Source of the DNA: Liolophura sinensis
Lineage: Eukaryota; Mollusca; Polyplacophora; Chitonida; Chitonidae
Reading direction: 5' to 3'
NCBI RefSeq assembly: GCF_032854445.1
Contig: NC_088302.1
Span: forward strand, 18,347,338-18,411,337
DNA: 64,000 bases
Shown: one piece after another, positions 12,802 to 26,232 of the stretch
Layout: each line of letters begins with the position of its first letter
How positions within the stretch are numbered: position 1 is the first letter of the stretch
The notes under the pieces: model-generated
The model's input: the letters and a program-made list of their open reading frames with translations, nothing else
Databases searched by the model: none
Told to the model about the DNA's origin: nothing
Position numbers and translations under genes: made by a program

Positions 12802-15060
12802 TTAATACCAGTCTTGGCCTAATACACTTCTAACAAGACTTTGGTCCAGACCAATTTTTAGTACTGGGTTTAACTGCTAATACACTTTTGAACAATTGGT
12901 ATGTATGTATGCAGGCTTAGGACTTAACCTCCTACTCCAACAATTTCAGTTCCAGAAAAAACAGAGCTTTCAATTTTTTTTCTCGGTATGGTCCTGCACA
13001 TTCTTAGGAAGTACATGTACCAGTATTGCCAAGAAAGTCTTGTATGAACCCTTCAGCTTTCATGATCTAGGTATTTTTGGATGCTGTATCCTACATGCCT
13101 ATACTCAAGAATTTTTCACTTATACAGCAGTGGTCAACTGAAGGCCTTGAGTATAAACCACCAACATTAGGCAAGTTACTGATGAACTCTCCCACAAACA
13201 GGTGATGTACAGGTTTGTGCAGCTACACCATATTGGTGAAAGCAGTGATCTTCAACAAACCCAAGATTGGACGTAACCTGACGCCAAATATTACAAAACA
13301 GGGTTGGTTAGTGGGGAATTCTTTTTTAAAATACAACTGATGAAACTGGGCTGACGAGGGTGCGGGGTTGGGGGGGAGGTTGGAGGTGGCTTAGGTTAAC
13401 TCAGTATTGAACCGCTCATTTGTGAGGCTGGCAGATTACCTGTACCACTCAGTCATCCGTCACAGTAGAGTGTGTTGATATCAATTCCTGAGCTATACAC
13501 ACCCACAAAAGAACCCACAATGTCCTGATACAAAGGCAATGTCCCCATACAAAGGAGAGGCAAATTCTGAGTGGATTACCCCTTTAACTCCCATGCGGTA
13601 CATCAAAAGACAGCCAACATTGAAGGTCAAGATCATTTGGTTAATGGTTAACTATGGGAGTGGCCAGCAAATCTCAAAGTCCCAATGTAAATGAATTAGG
13701 CTCCAATTTGGTACGCTTTTATTCACTTATGCCCAGAACAGTATCTCTGCATTTCCCAGCCTGAAAAGTACCCTAGGGGTCAAATTTCCCAGGACCGTGT
13801 GGTCAAAAGTGTCACAGCTTATTTCTCAGGAGACCTATGAAACGGGCCAATTTCTATAGCGACTGTGCCTACAAGTAATTCAATAGAGGCTCCCGATTAC
13901 TCAAAGGTGTTTGTCCCCGCAGTCTTGCACAGCGGACCTTGATTGCCGCAGAATGCCCCATCAGCTAGTCGTGATCATATTATCTTGAAGTATTCTTGCC
14001 ACTTTCATGTCCACACAATGGGGTGGACCAACAAAGGATTTCTGAGGAGTAATTGAACAATATGAAGGCTGCTGTGGTGGATAAACTGGCATAATGATGC
14101 ACAGCAATTAATATAAGGCAATAAAACACATGTATCTACAGGTTAGTAACTGGCCAAACAGTCACGTCAGGTAAGACACTGATCATATCATAATACACTC
14201 TTCCATGGATAACACATGATGGTGACACCAGAGATGTCATCCTTGCGTCCTTGCAAGATCGCTGAATGAACTTCAGTTACTTAATTTACGATTACTGTAA
14301 TTCTTCAAGCTTTGCACATATGCAAAGTGTGTATTAAAGCTTATTCTGAAGGCACTGTTTTGTGTTCACTGACAAAATTATACTTTTTGTGAAGCCCTGA
14401 AACTGGTCAATCCAACCAATGGAGTTTTGTCCCCCCGACTCAAATTAAAAATGTGCATAAATTAAATTGAAAGCTGCTCTTTCATATGCGAATAGGTTGA
14501 GGATCAAATACGGGGACTGACATTCTGACTTTCTTATCGTGAAACTTTGCTGAAAATAAAAGCTGATTAAATTGATCATTCTACTTTGAACTGCCGAACA
14601 TTCATCGCGCGAAAATTAACCTCTATGTTCTTTGTTGGCAACCTACATATGTAAGATATATGTAAATATTCAATCCAGTATAAAATTGATCTCTAAATTT
14701 TAACGCAGAAATTTACTAAAAACATTTTTGTGACTAGATATCTGGTCATTTTGAAATCTACATGTATCTAACATGTAACTTTTAGGATGTAATTTTGGAA
14801 AAATGTACAAGTCAAATGCAAAAAAGCAGAATTACATACATGAAGTTAGAACAAACAGTTTTTATTTTTCAACACTTCCTTCTTTTTATGCAATTAAATT
14901 ACATTTGATACCTTCATAAAAATATCACTGCAAACAAAAAACTACATGTCTATCATTTACATTAATTGATGTTCTTAAAATTTCACGGATGATGATTATC
15001 TCTCACAATACCATGCAGGTACACGTTGTACGAAAAGTAGCCAGGGCAGCTCAAAAAGAA

Positions 15061-15196
15061 AAGAACCTGCGGATGGTCGTGCGTTGACCTCTGGGCTCTG
15101 CCCGCTTTCCTCCCACCATAATCCCGGCCGCCGTCGTATAAGTGAAATATTTTGGAGTACGGCGTAAAACACCAATCAAATAAATAAATAAATCTA
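15061..15196 (+). mobile_element. CAAATAAA SINE, 5'-truncated, with target duplication
   Basis: It starts within the body at AACCTGCGGATGGTCGTG and ends ACACCAATCAAATAAATAAA. TCAAAAAGA flanks it (15051-15059 and 15197-15205), so the truncation happened at insertion. Confidence 0.82.
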
Positions 15197-15205
15197 TCAA
15201 AAAGA

Positions 15206-18200
15206 CAAAACAAAAAAATGTTGGCAAAACCTAGATTTGAACCTACGAGCTGAAGGGTGACAGCCATCGCGGGCACATCGCATACAGCTTTTATTCACCC
15301 ACTTTAGGCAATTTTCCAACAATTCCTGCTCTTATGAAACCTAATCTTGCAAACATGGACGATCTAGTGGGCATATAAACAGTTGTCCTACCACAGATAT
15401 GAACCGACAGATACAGCCAATCAGCTGCGAGAGGATGGCGTGAAGACTCTCCGGCTGTTACTTTTGTACACACCAGGAACTAACGGACCATCAATATCTA
15501 ATATGAGGAGGGATAGCAGCTGTGGCCATCACAGCTATGGAAGTGGTGCACCAATACCGCCGGCCAAGAAACCACAGACAACCAACACCTTGATCATCCT
15601 GGATGCTTATTGGAGTCACAGTTTATCATTTGGTAGAAAGAATGCATTTTAAGGCTCGAATTTCATATGCTGTGCATATACTGGAGGAGGCAATAAACTT
15701 CAGGTACATGTCTTGTCAAGAGCACAGTATCGAACAGTAAAACTCATTTAAAAACCTTCAAAGAGAACGACATCAAACAGGATTCATATCAATTCCTTTG
15801 AACCTGAATATTACATTGAAACATTGATCATGGTCTTTGAAGTCTAACAGCATCTTTTATTCAAATTAAATCAGAAATTTTCACGAAATCAACTGGTATT
15901 CTAGTCTTTGTCTACAGTATGGTCTCGTACACAGCATACATATACATTTACAGCAAAATTACACCTGGTTTGACTTTGGTTTTTGAAATTTGATGAGCAT
16001 AGGAGAAAAAAAAAATGGTTCCATGCAAAGTATTTAATTAACCCAATGTTATAAAGGGTTATCAAAATTTCATTTTCACTGGATCCAGCATGGATGACAC
16101 ATACAGTCATCACTGCACCAACATCGCTAGAATGAATGATTACCGTTTTACGCCACATCACAAATATCAGTACCTTCATGTATGGCAGCCATTTAGGTAA
16201 TGGTAAATAGTTCTACATATACCAACTAATGTTGTACTAAAATACATTTTTCTTCTAGGCACCATCATGCTGGCTGCCGTTGTATTAGTGAAATATTCTT
16301 TAGTGAGGCGTACAACAATGTAATAAAATAAATAAATTAAATATATGAAAGTTTTACCTGTTCATGTAGGCCTACAGGAATTAGTACACCACTGGATTTC
16401 AGTGTGTACATATGAACCATGCATACAAAACCGTGTAAAGCTGAAGTCACATGAGCAGCTGAGGGGTTTGAACCTGTGATACCGCTTGGTGTATTAATGC
16501 GTCTGGTCTTTAACAGGATAGCGAAGTTCATACCAGTTTGTCCGCAAATGGATTCAAGAAAGTTTTAAAAAAGGATACAAAATGTGCTCAATGTTACAAA
16601 ACAAATGTAAATTCATTACAAATTAGCAAAATATAATATTTAAAACTTACATTGAGCTATTATAGTAACAGTGTGCCATTCTGCACAGGAAATTATCCAA
16701 ATGCGCAAAATTAAATAATTAATTTTATCTGATATTTTAGGTGTCAGGATTGCACAAGAATTGTTGAAAGCAAGTTGGTGGAGTTTCCACTGTTTGCTCG
16801 TATGATAAATGATCCATATCGATTTTTACAAGTCTGATGGCTTGTCATGTGTGAGCATGTCAGGGGCTTGTTGTTCACAAATCAGGGCTCATGGTTATTT
16901 TGCTCAAAGAACGTATGTCCGACCCAAAATCACAAACTCATCACATCCCATCCAAATTTTGTTGACCTAGTCCTTTACAAAGCAAACTGCGTAGCAATGA
17001 TTCTGTCTGACAAACACCACCTCTAAGGATAGGGTAAATCCCTGTGCAAATAGTGGGCCTCGTTTTCCTCCTCACAAAGGTTGACAGAAACAGTTGTCAA
17101 TTTCACGAAGTGACCAGTAAGCACCCGTGACCTTAAATTAGGTGTCAATGTCTTATTGCCGCGGTTACTGCCTTCACTAGCCCGATTTCCTCATCAACTA
17201 GCTCATTAAAGACAGACAATAAAAAAAGTTGTTATCAAAACCCTTGGTGCAGAAAAAAAGAAAACTCCTAAACTCATCTACATAACAAAAACTGTCACCC
17301 CAAATGAACATGAAAATGCTGCAATCTACGAGACGGACTAATTAAGTTGCAGATGAGTAGCTGGAATTAAGATTACATTAGACATGGAGATTAAAAAGGG
17401 GTGTCCTTGAGTGTATAACGCTCCAAGCCTGGATCCATAGGGCCAGTGAAAATTAGAGGAAGACCACGGTTGACAGGAGACGTATCATTGACCATCTGTC
17501 TGCAAGTTCTGCGACTGCACAATATGCACCTGTGTAATGTACTCGCTGTTAACAGGCACAAGTGCCTGCATCAAGGTAAGGGAGATAATAAGGCAGAACA
17601 GCACTTTCCCTGTAGGAAAGGCATGTCGGTGAAATGTAAATCAAAAATTTGGAAAAAACAGTAATTGACATCTAAAAGAAAGAATTATTTCCAGTTTATC
17701 AAGAGTAACAAAACTTGCACAAAAATTAGACATCACTTGTTCACTGACTTAAGTAAAACAGCACATTGGTGACAGATCTGACTACGGGACAATAATTGTA
17801 AATGGTTTGCCAAAAAAAAGGAACCAACAAAAAAATGGGCACCATGCTACACGAAATACATCCACCTTAATTCTTCACGCACTCCTTTACACAAGCACTT
17901 GAAGGGCAATGAATGCAGGCCTTAATTGAAGAAAAGTATCTATTTTCCCCCAAAGGGTCCATGGATGAAATTGGTCGCATTCTGCCTCAGCAGCATGTTA
18001 CCAGTGACCAGATAGAGATTAGTATTCTATTCACAAACACAATTATATTTGCTAGTGGGAGAGGCCAGCATTTCAGTAGGCAGTCCCCTAACCTGGGCCA
18101 GCTCGGAATCAGCTCCAGAATTAATTAGATTAAAACCAGGTACAGCCAAGCCCCGGGAACACCTTGGCTGGAATTACAGACCTCATGCTGTTGATACAGG

Positions 18201-18757
18201 CCATGCCAAGTCATATCTTTGTTAAATATTTTATCAAAAATCTATTCATCCATCCTTGAGGTATTATACATGTATTTTACTGTGAGTTGGATTTTTATTT
18301 TTTTTTTTTTCAGGGGAAAGGGGTTCGATACATCTGTCACAAAAAGTGAATCACCATGGGGGAAGTGTGATCACCTTCAAACTAAGGAATTCAACAAAAT
18401 TTGCCCAAGGAAAATCTAAAAACTCTCTGAAACCATTATCATTTAAATTGTTCATACCTGATTTGCAGTCAAAATAGCGTTCACAGCATGTGCACAGCAA
18501 ACACAATTTCACCTGAAAGCTATTGCAGTCCTAGTTTCTTGTTCTCTTTTCCGCTATCAATTTCCACAAATGGGTTTCTCCCAACAGGTAATATCCATTC
18601 CCTAACTAAAAATGGAAGATCGAATGCCAGAGCTACCTATACATGTATGTCAATTTGATTTGCGAAGTGTCAAAAGTGTGAAATGCCAGGTGTCACAAAT
18701 CTTGACAAATAAATTGCCTAAGTACAAAAGTGTTCACTGTGAAACAGTGCTCCCAAG
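15206..18757. other. Non-coding DNA with an open, less AT-rich patch at 15.38-15.66 kb
   Basis: Frames are open on both strands at 15383-15652. No splice-linked partner was found, so no gene is called. Bases about 17,030-17,230 form another unique block. Confidence 0.4.
16261..16341 (+). mobile_element. CAAATAAA SINE, short 3' fragment
   Basis: ATGCTGGCTGCCGTTGTAT then AGTGAAATATTCTTTAG and an AATAAAATAAATAAAT tail. Confidence 0.7.
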
Positions 18758-18922
18758 GGCAACTCACCACTATCCGCAAGTTGCTAGCAGACCTTTCTCT
18801 GCACGGCCGAAGAGGGAGCCAGCATGAGCTGGACTTGAACTCATAGCGACTGCATTGGTTTGTGACTCCTGGGTCATTGTGCCGTGCTGGTGTGCTAACC
18901 CCCTCAGCCATGGAGGCCCCCT
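18758..18922 (-). mobile_element. CAAATAAA SINE, head half only
   Basis: On the minus strand it starts with a GGGGGCCTCCATGGCTGAGG head (A-box region) and the B-box region GAGTTCAAGTCCAGCTCATG, and stops in the middle body near 18,760. The 3' tail is absent. Confidence 0.75.
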
Positions 18923-21900
18923 TGTCTTCAATTACACAGAGAAAATGTTTCAATGGAACACACACATGCTCCTATCTAAATCATTAAAATATTGTTATTT
19001 TTTCACAAAGCTGCCAATGATGGCCTTAATGTTCCCATACCCTGAACAAAAATTCTGTAACATTCCTGTTTGCCAAAAGTTTATACACCTGTTGATGTGA
19101 GCTTTATGAATCTAATACCTACAAGCCAAACCATCCATTTTAAGCCAAGTAAGCTGGAAGACAATTTGCTGGCTTAGTAAAACATAAAATACCCCTAAGA
19201 TTTTACTTAGTTACTATAATGATATCTGAAGCCTCATAATCTCAAGTTATTAAGCTCAAATGGGATGAACATATGAAGAAAATGAGCTTAGGTCTTCGCC
19301 ACAGCAATGTTAGAGTACACCCACAAAACCTGAATGAAGCAGCCCGAATCCATACACGGTATTAAAGTTTTATTCTTCTTAGAGCCCCTTAAGATTAAAT
19401 CTGATTTCAGTTGAACGTACGTATCGGTACATTTTACATATGAACATTTATTAAAACTTTCTTAATTACCATATACATGTAGCATTTCTTTATTGGCGTA
19501 TTCCAAAAATATTTCCAGAAATGAACACAGACAATCATTTTATTCGAACAACTCGCAAACATGGATTCTCTCCATATACCCTACTCTATATCACTTTATC
19601 TTGTTTATTTCATTCACATCTGAACTGAAAAAATCTTTTATAAATATGTTGGCTGTCTGTGCAATATGTATGAGGAGGAAGCTACCAGGAATAACCAGGT
19701 GCACGGACGCTATGCACAGTAGCGAACAGCCATAGCCAGGAACTTTATAGGTCAGGGTTTTTGGCTATATTATGATTACTTCCCTGAACAAGCCCTGCAT
19801 TCAGTATTAAAGAAACCATTATCTGATTAAGTCATTTATTAGTGATTCACTGTATTTAGGACTATGTTTCCGTCCTGCTTTACAGTTTACCGTTCATACA
19901 GGTACACACATATACAAGCAGGTCATAATTACCACTAAGCAGATATTCTCTAATCCATATCTGTATTCTTAGCACTGCGGTAGAGTGGTTGACCACAGGT
20001 GTCAGTATTTCCTTCCTAGTCCAGAATCACTTCCCCTAGACCACACAGTTCATAACAATGGAATTTCCTGTTCACTTCCTCGAGTTAACATTTACATCAA
20101 TTGACCATGAGGATTAAATACATTAAAGGTAGATAATAAAATTCAAGCACAAAAAAAAGCAAGCAAAGAATATTAATGAAGTTCTTATTAAAATGACGCT
20201 TTGAATCCTAATTAAATCATTATCTTATTTGATCAGAATCAAAATGCAATTGGCGAATACTGGCATAGTTTAGTCTTTGAATGCATTACTCATTAGCTTT
20301 ACTTCATATGACAAATGTGTTCTGATGACCATACACCTGTTCTGAAAAAAAAAAAATGTTTTTTCCTGTGTTTCAGGCTATATCCAAAAATATACGCCAT
20401 ATTAAACCATTCACCCTATATTACAATTTGCTTCCATATCGTAATCCATAAATGTAAAAGAGATTCAAAAGCACTCGAAGACCTCCCTCTGTTACAGTAG
20501 CAGAATATAGATCACGATGGAACATGATGAAGTTTGATAAAAAATTCATTCAAAAATATTCAACTTGCCAAAAATTCTGGTGAAAATATACATGTTGCAT
20601 GTAATTCCTAAATCGAGAGCATTGTTTTCTGACTTTTCCATTCTCAGCTCATGTAAAATGTATGATTTTTATATAGATGAGGCACAAAATCATGATAAAT
20701 ATAGTCTTCAACTGAAACCTTCCGACCATGGATTGAATCAGACTGGCAAGTCCACGATAAATTACATCTAATTCTACACCACTTGTTCCCAGAAATTGCT
20801 GGTTTTCTGCTACGTGAATTCTGCACATGGGCTTACCAGCTGTGTCCAACTTGTACCAATAATGAAGACAGACAGTCGACCAGGCTGAGCCAAGCCACCT
20901 TAAATACAATTGCTCCATGAATAAATAATGGAGTGATGTCAAAAAAATATCCGGATACTTCAGCAACACTCCAATAAATCTAATGCCCGGGGAAAAGAAC
21001 ACGGAAAACTATCACGGTGTTTTTGTAAGCAGCATGTCAGACATACTTAAGAAAATGTCAGCTTTTTGCCCTGTAACTCGATCCTGAACACATGAGTCAA
21101 AGGTATTTTATGGCATATTTTCTCCCTTTTTCTTAAATATACGGCATTTCACTTTTAATCTGTTCTTTGATACATACTGTATCCTGTGATCACATTAATT
21201 TTAAATATCTTTAAATATTAATTTGTTTTGATATAGCTGTGACATTGTCAACGTGGTTTTAAGCCATAATCATTCATTCATTCTAAATTCAATCAAAAGA
21301 CTGATGGCTGAATAATTAAACACATTACAAAGACATGGAATGAGAGCTTGTCACCTAGCGCACTATGGTTTGTGTATAGCACAGCCAAGGGGATTATTTT
21401 GAGTCATTGTATGCTTCGTTCAGGATTAACATAGCTCTCAATACTATTTCAGTGATATCTGTACAAGTAGACAATCAACCTCAATCAATATCAACATACA
21501 TCAAGTGCTGCATCACTGAATGAACATATGCAACTAAACTCCATCAGCTAGGTGTACACCAGCAAATGTCACCAGTGCCAAATATAACACTTGCAGGCAC
21601 GACCAATATCAGGCTTGAACACGAGTATCCCACTTACAGCTGACCTTCAGAGCACAAACTGCCGTTGGCTTCAGGAACAAATCAAGAAGAAAATTGTCCA
21701 GCTAAGAAGAACTCGCTGGTCAGTCATTATCAAAAGAGTAGACAGATTAATCTGAGCTCTGACGCCAGGCTAATAGTGCAACATTAATGTACATGTACAG
21801 CTCAAGAAGTTTCTTTCTTTGCCTTATTCCTCGTCATTACCTCTAACCAGCCAGACATGGTTGTTACAGGATTCAAGGAACAATGGCTACATCACGGAAT

Positions 21901-22515
21901 TATTACCTACCTTTTCCTTCCCCTTATCGTCTCCAGACGCCCATGAACAGTAATTACTTCATCATTAGGCCAAATAAATCACAGCTTTTAATCAGGTTTC
22001 ATTAAAATAAGGGTGTTCTGTTGAGGCATGTTTCCAGTGCTCAGCCATTCCTAAGAGTGTTAACTACTGAACAATGGTTTCCCTCCACCTAAGTGTAAAT
22101 TACATTCTGTGGGCCGTAACTGTAGATTCCCCAGAGACGAATTGCGCTTGAAACAGGATAACAAGATGTCTGATGACCAGTGTAATGGTCATTAGCTCCA
22201 CACCACTGATAGCCACTATCATTGGTCTCTATTGCAGTGACCGATGCTAATGTCTGTCCACCATGAAATGAAATCATTGCTCGACAGGTCAGTGTGAGAT
22301 GTGCACAATAGAGTGTGATGGACGACATCTAACTTAACACTTACCAGCCAGTCTACACATCGTCAGCACTGTTCCCACCCACGAAAGAAAATGTTTATCC
22401 ACAGCTTTAAAGGACCAAATATAAGATTTCCAAATTTTCACAGACCATTCAGTCCAAGTAGAAGCACTCTTGTGAAGATTAACAGATACTATTTTTTTAA
22501 CATTTATCAGTTAAT
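18923..22515. other. Non-coding DNA
   Basis: No gene or clear transposon. About 21,490-21,670 holds words like AGTGCTGCATCACTGA that may be an ancient SINE; about 21,780-22,330 is a unique low-repeat block. Confidence 0.45.
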
Positions 22516-23036
22516 TGATATTATAACACAGTGCAAACTGATATTACAATACAGTGCAAACTGATATCACAACACAGTGCAAACTGATATTATAACACAG
22601 TGCAAACTGATATTATAATACAGTGCAAACTGATATTACAACACAGTGTAAACTGCCGACTGATATCATACAGTGCAAACTGCAAACTGATGTTATAACA
22701 CAGTGCAAACTGATATTATAACACAGTGCAAACTGATATTATAACACAGTGCAAACTTATATTACAACACAATGCAAACTGATATTACAACACGGTGCAA
22801 ACTAATATTATGACAGCACAAACTGATACTATAACACAGTGCAAACTGATATTATAACACAGTGCAAACTTATATTACAACACAATGCAAACTGATATTA
22901 CAACACGGTGCAAACTAATATTATGACAGCACAAACTGATACTATAACACAGTGCAAAATGATACTATAACACAGTGCAAACTGATATTACAACACAGTG
23001 CAAACTGATATTATAACACAGTGCAAACTGATATTC
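22516..23036 (+). repeat. 23-bp satellite, about 22 copies
   Basis: The unit is near GATATTATAACACAGTGCAA plus ACT. Some units are shortened. A block of about 113 bp starting GCAAACTTATATTACAACAC occurs at 22751 and again at 22864, a higher-order step. Confidence 0.9.
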
Positions 23037-23295
23037 AACACTGAAAAATCAAGGACTTTCAAGGATACTTCCCAAAATAAACTCTCTTCAAAGATCTGAA
23101 AACCATTCAACAAAATCAAGTACTTGGATTCCAAGCTCATACATAAGCTCTACATGGAATGGAAATGGGGGCCAAAGCATAAAGTCAAACAAACAGTCAA
23201 ACAAGCCATCTCAAATAGATTTGTGGAAGTCTTTGAATTGTATGTTTAATTCCCAAGAAATTTTCAAATAAATCATTCCCATATTGAATTTATTC

Positions 23296-23409
23296 AAGTG
23301 GTGTTTCACGCCATACTCAAGAATAATTCACTTATATGACGGTGGCCAGCATTATGGTGGGAGGAAACCGGGCAGAACGTGGAGGAAACCCATGACCATC
23401 CACAGTCGC
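23296..23409 (-). mobile_element. CAAATAAA SINE, 5'-truncated
   Basis: On the plus strand GGTGTTTCACGCCATACTC, CCAGCATTATGGTGGGAGG and AAACCCATGACCATCC. A near-match CATATTGAA / CATACTGAA at the borders may be the target duplication. Confidence 0.75.
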
Positions 23410-25940
23410 ATACTGAAACCACATGTAGGTTTGTTAATTTGTTTGTTTTCACTTTTTCATTTTCTGTTTATATGACAATTATTTAACAATCCCCGTAGTG
23501 TTTCAGTGGAGACATATTTATAGCTCTGTCTGACATATATGATACCATATGTGATGCTTCACAGAGCATAAATTATCGATATTCCTAATGCATGTGTGCA
23601 AATTCAAGACAGCAGCCTTAGATCGAAATACTTAAAAGGTAAAGGAGGAAAAAAAAGGAGTGTAAAAACTTCGATCAAAATCGGCTTTAACCTATAAACA
23701 CTATCGTAAAATGGGTCTACCCTTCCCAGCCTCATTATCACAGACAAGATTTTAAGATGACAAGAAACCCAGCCGATAGACAACCACAAAACGAGTCAAC
23801 ATCATGTCCGCTGCGATTACGTAACTCCTGCAAAACCTGACATGAAAAACATGTCGGTAACCTTAAGAGTGTGAGACTGCACAACATGTAAAGTTCACTG
23901 GCCCAACGCAATGTTGACTCAGTGAACAACCTTACACAAACTGGCTCGGTTGGTGTGCCCCGACTTTGAGTGTGTGACATTATGGACAAAAGGTGTCGCC
24001 ACAAGCCTTGGACATCAGAGAGTTGTAAATCCCTGCATCCCGCCAATTAGCAAGCTCCGGAGGGGGCTATTTTTCCCCCTCTCCCCTCCCAAAAACAGCA
24101 CACGGCGTTGCAGACTGATACATGTCCTGTTCTAACAGGCAGTGCTAAGAGTCAAGGCAAGACAACAACCAGATGACTATATCCCCATGCCTTGAAGAGC
24201 TAAAAAACAAAATGGCTTCCATACAACTTTGTTGAAAAGTTTCCAACAGTTTTTTTCTTGTGGGGGAAAGAGGTGGGAGGAAATGTTTTTATCAATTAAT
24301 ATCTAATATGGAAAAATTGATCAAATCCCCATGCAATTTAAAACAACTGTGACTGAATTATTGGCAATTTGTTTTGCAGGATATTTTTGGGAGTGGGGGG
24401 GGGGGGGGCTGGATTTTTATGGCTCAATCACATGAAAATGCCATCTGCATCCAAAGCTTCTCCACAGCCTCAGGCCAGACAATAGCTCAGCTCTTCTCTC
24501 ATTTACGATCTAGGACTGCACATTACATCAAAACTACACGTCCAATGTCAAATAAACAGATCTTCACCACCACCTAATTAAATGCTTGCGCTTTTGTTCG
24601 AATATTACTTGAGATACGTACATACATGTATTTTCTAAAGGTATTCTATACATCCAAGCCTACCAACACATGTTGTCATGGTTACACTTTCAGATACTAG
24701 AATGTTTCATTTGTTTAAGTGTTTATCAATATTCTATGAAGCAGTCCTGGCAGACTTTAATGCCACCCTTAACATGATTTATTTTGTATCTAAATATGCA
24801 AAAATTGGATTTTTATGAGTACAAATCAGATAAAAACTTCCTGGAATCTTTACCTAAATATTCCAATACATGTACTTCCTTCAAACCCTTTTATACATCG
24901 AACGTGATAAATTGGATCAGTAATTAAACACATGACGATCATAAAAATGCATGGTTTCACGTGTAATTGGACCAACATAAAAACAGACTCCGAAAGGTCT
25001 AATAACATCAGGGAAGCCATAGAGTTAAATAAAAATAGAGGAAAGAGGATGTTGGGGATGAGAAAACAGGGAAGTCAATTATTCTGTAAAGTAGATAATT
25101 TCATTACATTTTCCGTTAACTGTATCTAAACCAGGATATAATACTGCACGATAAGGATAGCATTAGTAAACTGTAGGCTTTCACAATGATAAGGAAGTTG
25201 TATTCTCCAGATATTTTGAACATGGTTTTTCATCAGATTTTTCTGAACTTTGGTAAACACGTTCAATGATGTACTGATTTCTACACATTTAAAAACACTA
25301 TTGTGCGACTGGTGTCAAAAAAAAGTCCAGAAAGTTTTTCCCATGTCTAATCAATCTGGACTTGATCAAGCTGAACTTCAAACTCACTCAATTCATAAAC
25401 AGAGAAATGTTACCTGCTGATGCTCCTTACCTTTAATATAATTGTCAAGCACCAAAAAACTATAATTACCTGGGTAAACTGCATCATGAGGATGGCGACA
25501 ATTAATACAAAATTACAGACCACTACTCCATAACTATTATCATTACTCCATAACTACATGTAATTACTCCATAACTAATTACTCCATAAGTTGCATACAA
25601 TCCATTACTATATAAATTATACTTTGCTATTCAATTAACTCAGGAGAATAACTTCTCAAAATAAAACAAAGTTTTCAAACTTACAAACAAATACTGGCTA
25701 TGAAATCAACGAAACCCACCACACTGTATCAGGGATACATAGAAGTCATCTGAACGAGCTCGAATTTGGTCCATCCATTGAATAAAAAACTCAATAACTG
25801 GTTATATTTATTCAATTTGAGGTTGTTTTTAGAAAAAAATATTCAAAATTTTACATAAACTCAATTGGAACATATCCAAAGTCTGCAAAGCAACCTGTTC
25901 GCATCACAAGTTATTTCCCTTTGACGGAACTCTTCATGAC
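23410..25940. other. Non-coding DNA
   Basis: Includes a 12-base poly-G at about 24,396. No exon supported. Confidence 0.5.
25517..25592 (+). repeat. Short tandem repeat of ATTACTCCATAACT
   Basis: Four imperfect copies of about 15-20 bp. Confidence 0.75.
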
Positions 25941-25960
25941 CCTCTGCGTTGGTTAGATTT

Positions 25961-26215
25961 TTTTTTTTTTTTGATTGGTGTTTTACGCCGTACTCAAGAG
26001 TATTTCACTTATACGACGGCGGCCAGCATTATGGTGGGTGGAAACCGGGCAGAGCCCGGGGGAAACCCACGACCATCCGCAGGTTGCTGACAGACCTTAC
26101 GGCCGGAGAGGAAGCCAGCATGAGCTGGACTTGAACTCACAGCGACCGCATTGGTGAGAGACTCCTGGGTCATTACGCTGCGCTAGCGCTTTAACCGACT
26201 GAGCCACGGAGGCCC
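25961..26215 (-). mobile_element. Full-length CAAATAAA-family SINE with 17-bp target duplication
   Basis: The best copy in the window. On the minus strand the head GGGGCCTCCGTGGCTCAGTC has a perfect A box (TGGCTCAGTCGG), then a B box (GAGTTCAAGTCC), a conserved body and an A-rich end (poly-T on the plus strand). It is flanked by CTGCGTTGGTTAGATTT at 25944-25960 and 26216-26232. Its open frames are not genes. Confidence 0.93.
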
Positions 26216-26232
26216 CTGCGTTGGTTAGATTT

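Larger units (their letters stand above)
7057..14980. other. Non-coding DNA
   Basis: Contains only the small repeats and SINE pieces listed. Blocks at about 7530-7950 and 13,800-14,080 are unique and less AT-rich. The 115-codon frames at 7364-7711 (+) and 11493-11840 (-) show no domain or codon bias and are not called genes. Confidence 0.5.

Noticed and set aside
22516-23036. CRISPR array
   Set aside because: Contiguous 23-bp units without spacers in animal DNA; it is a satellite.
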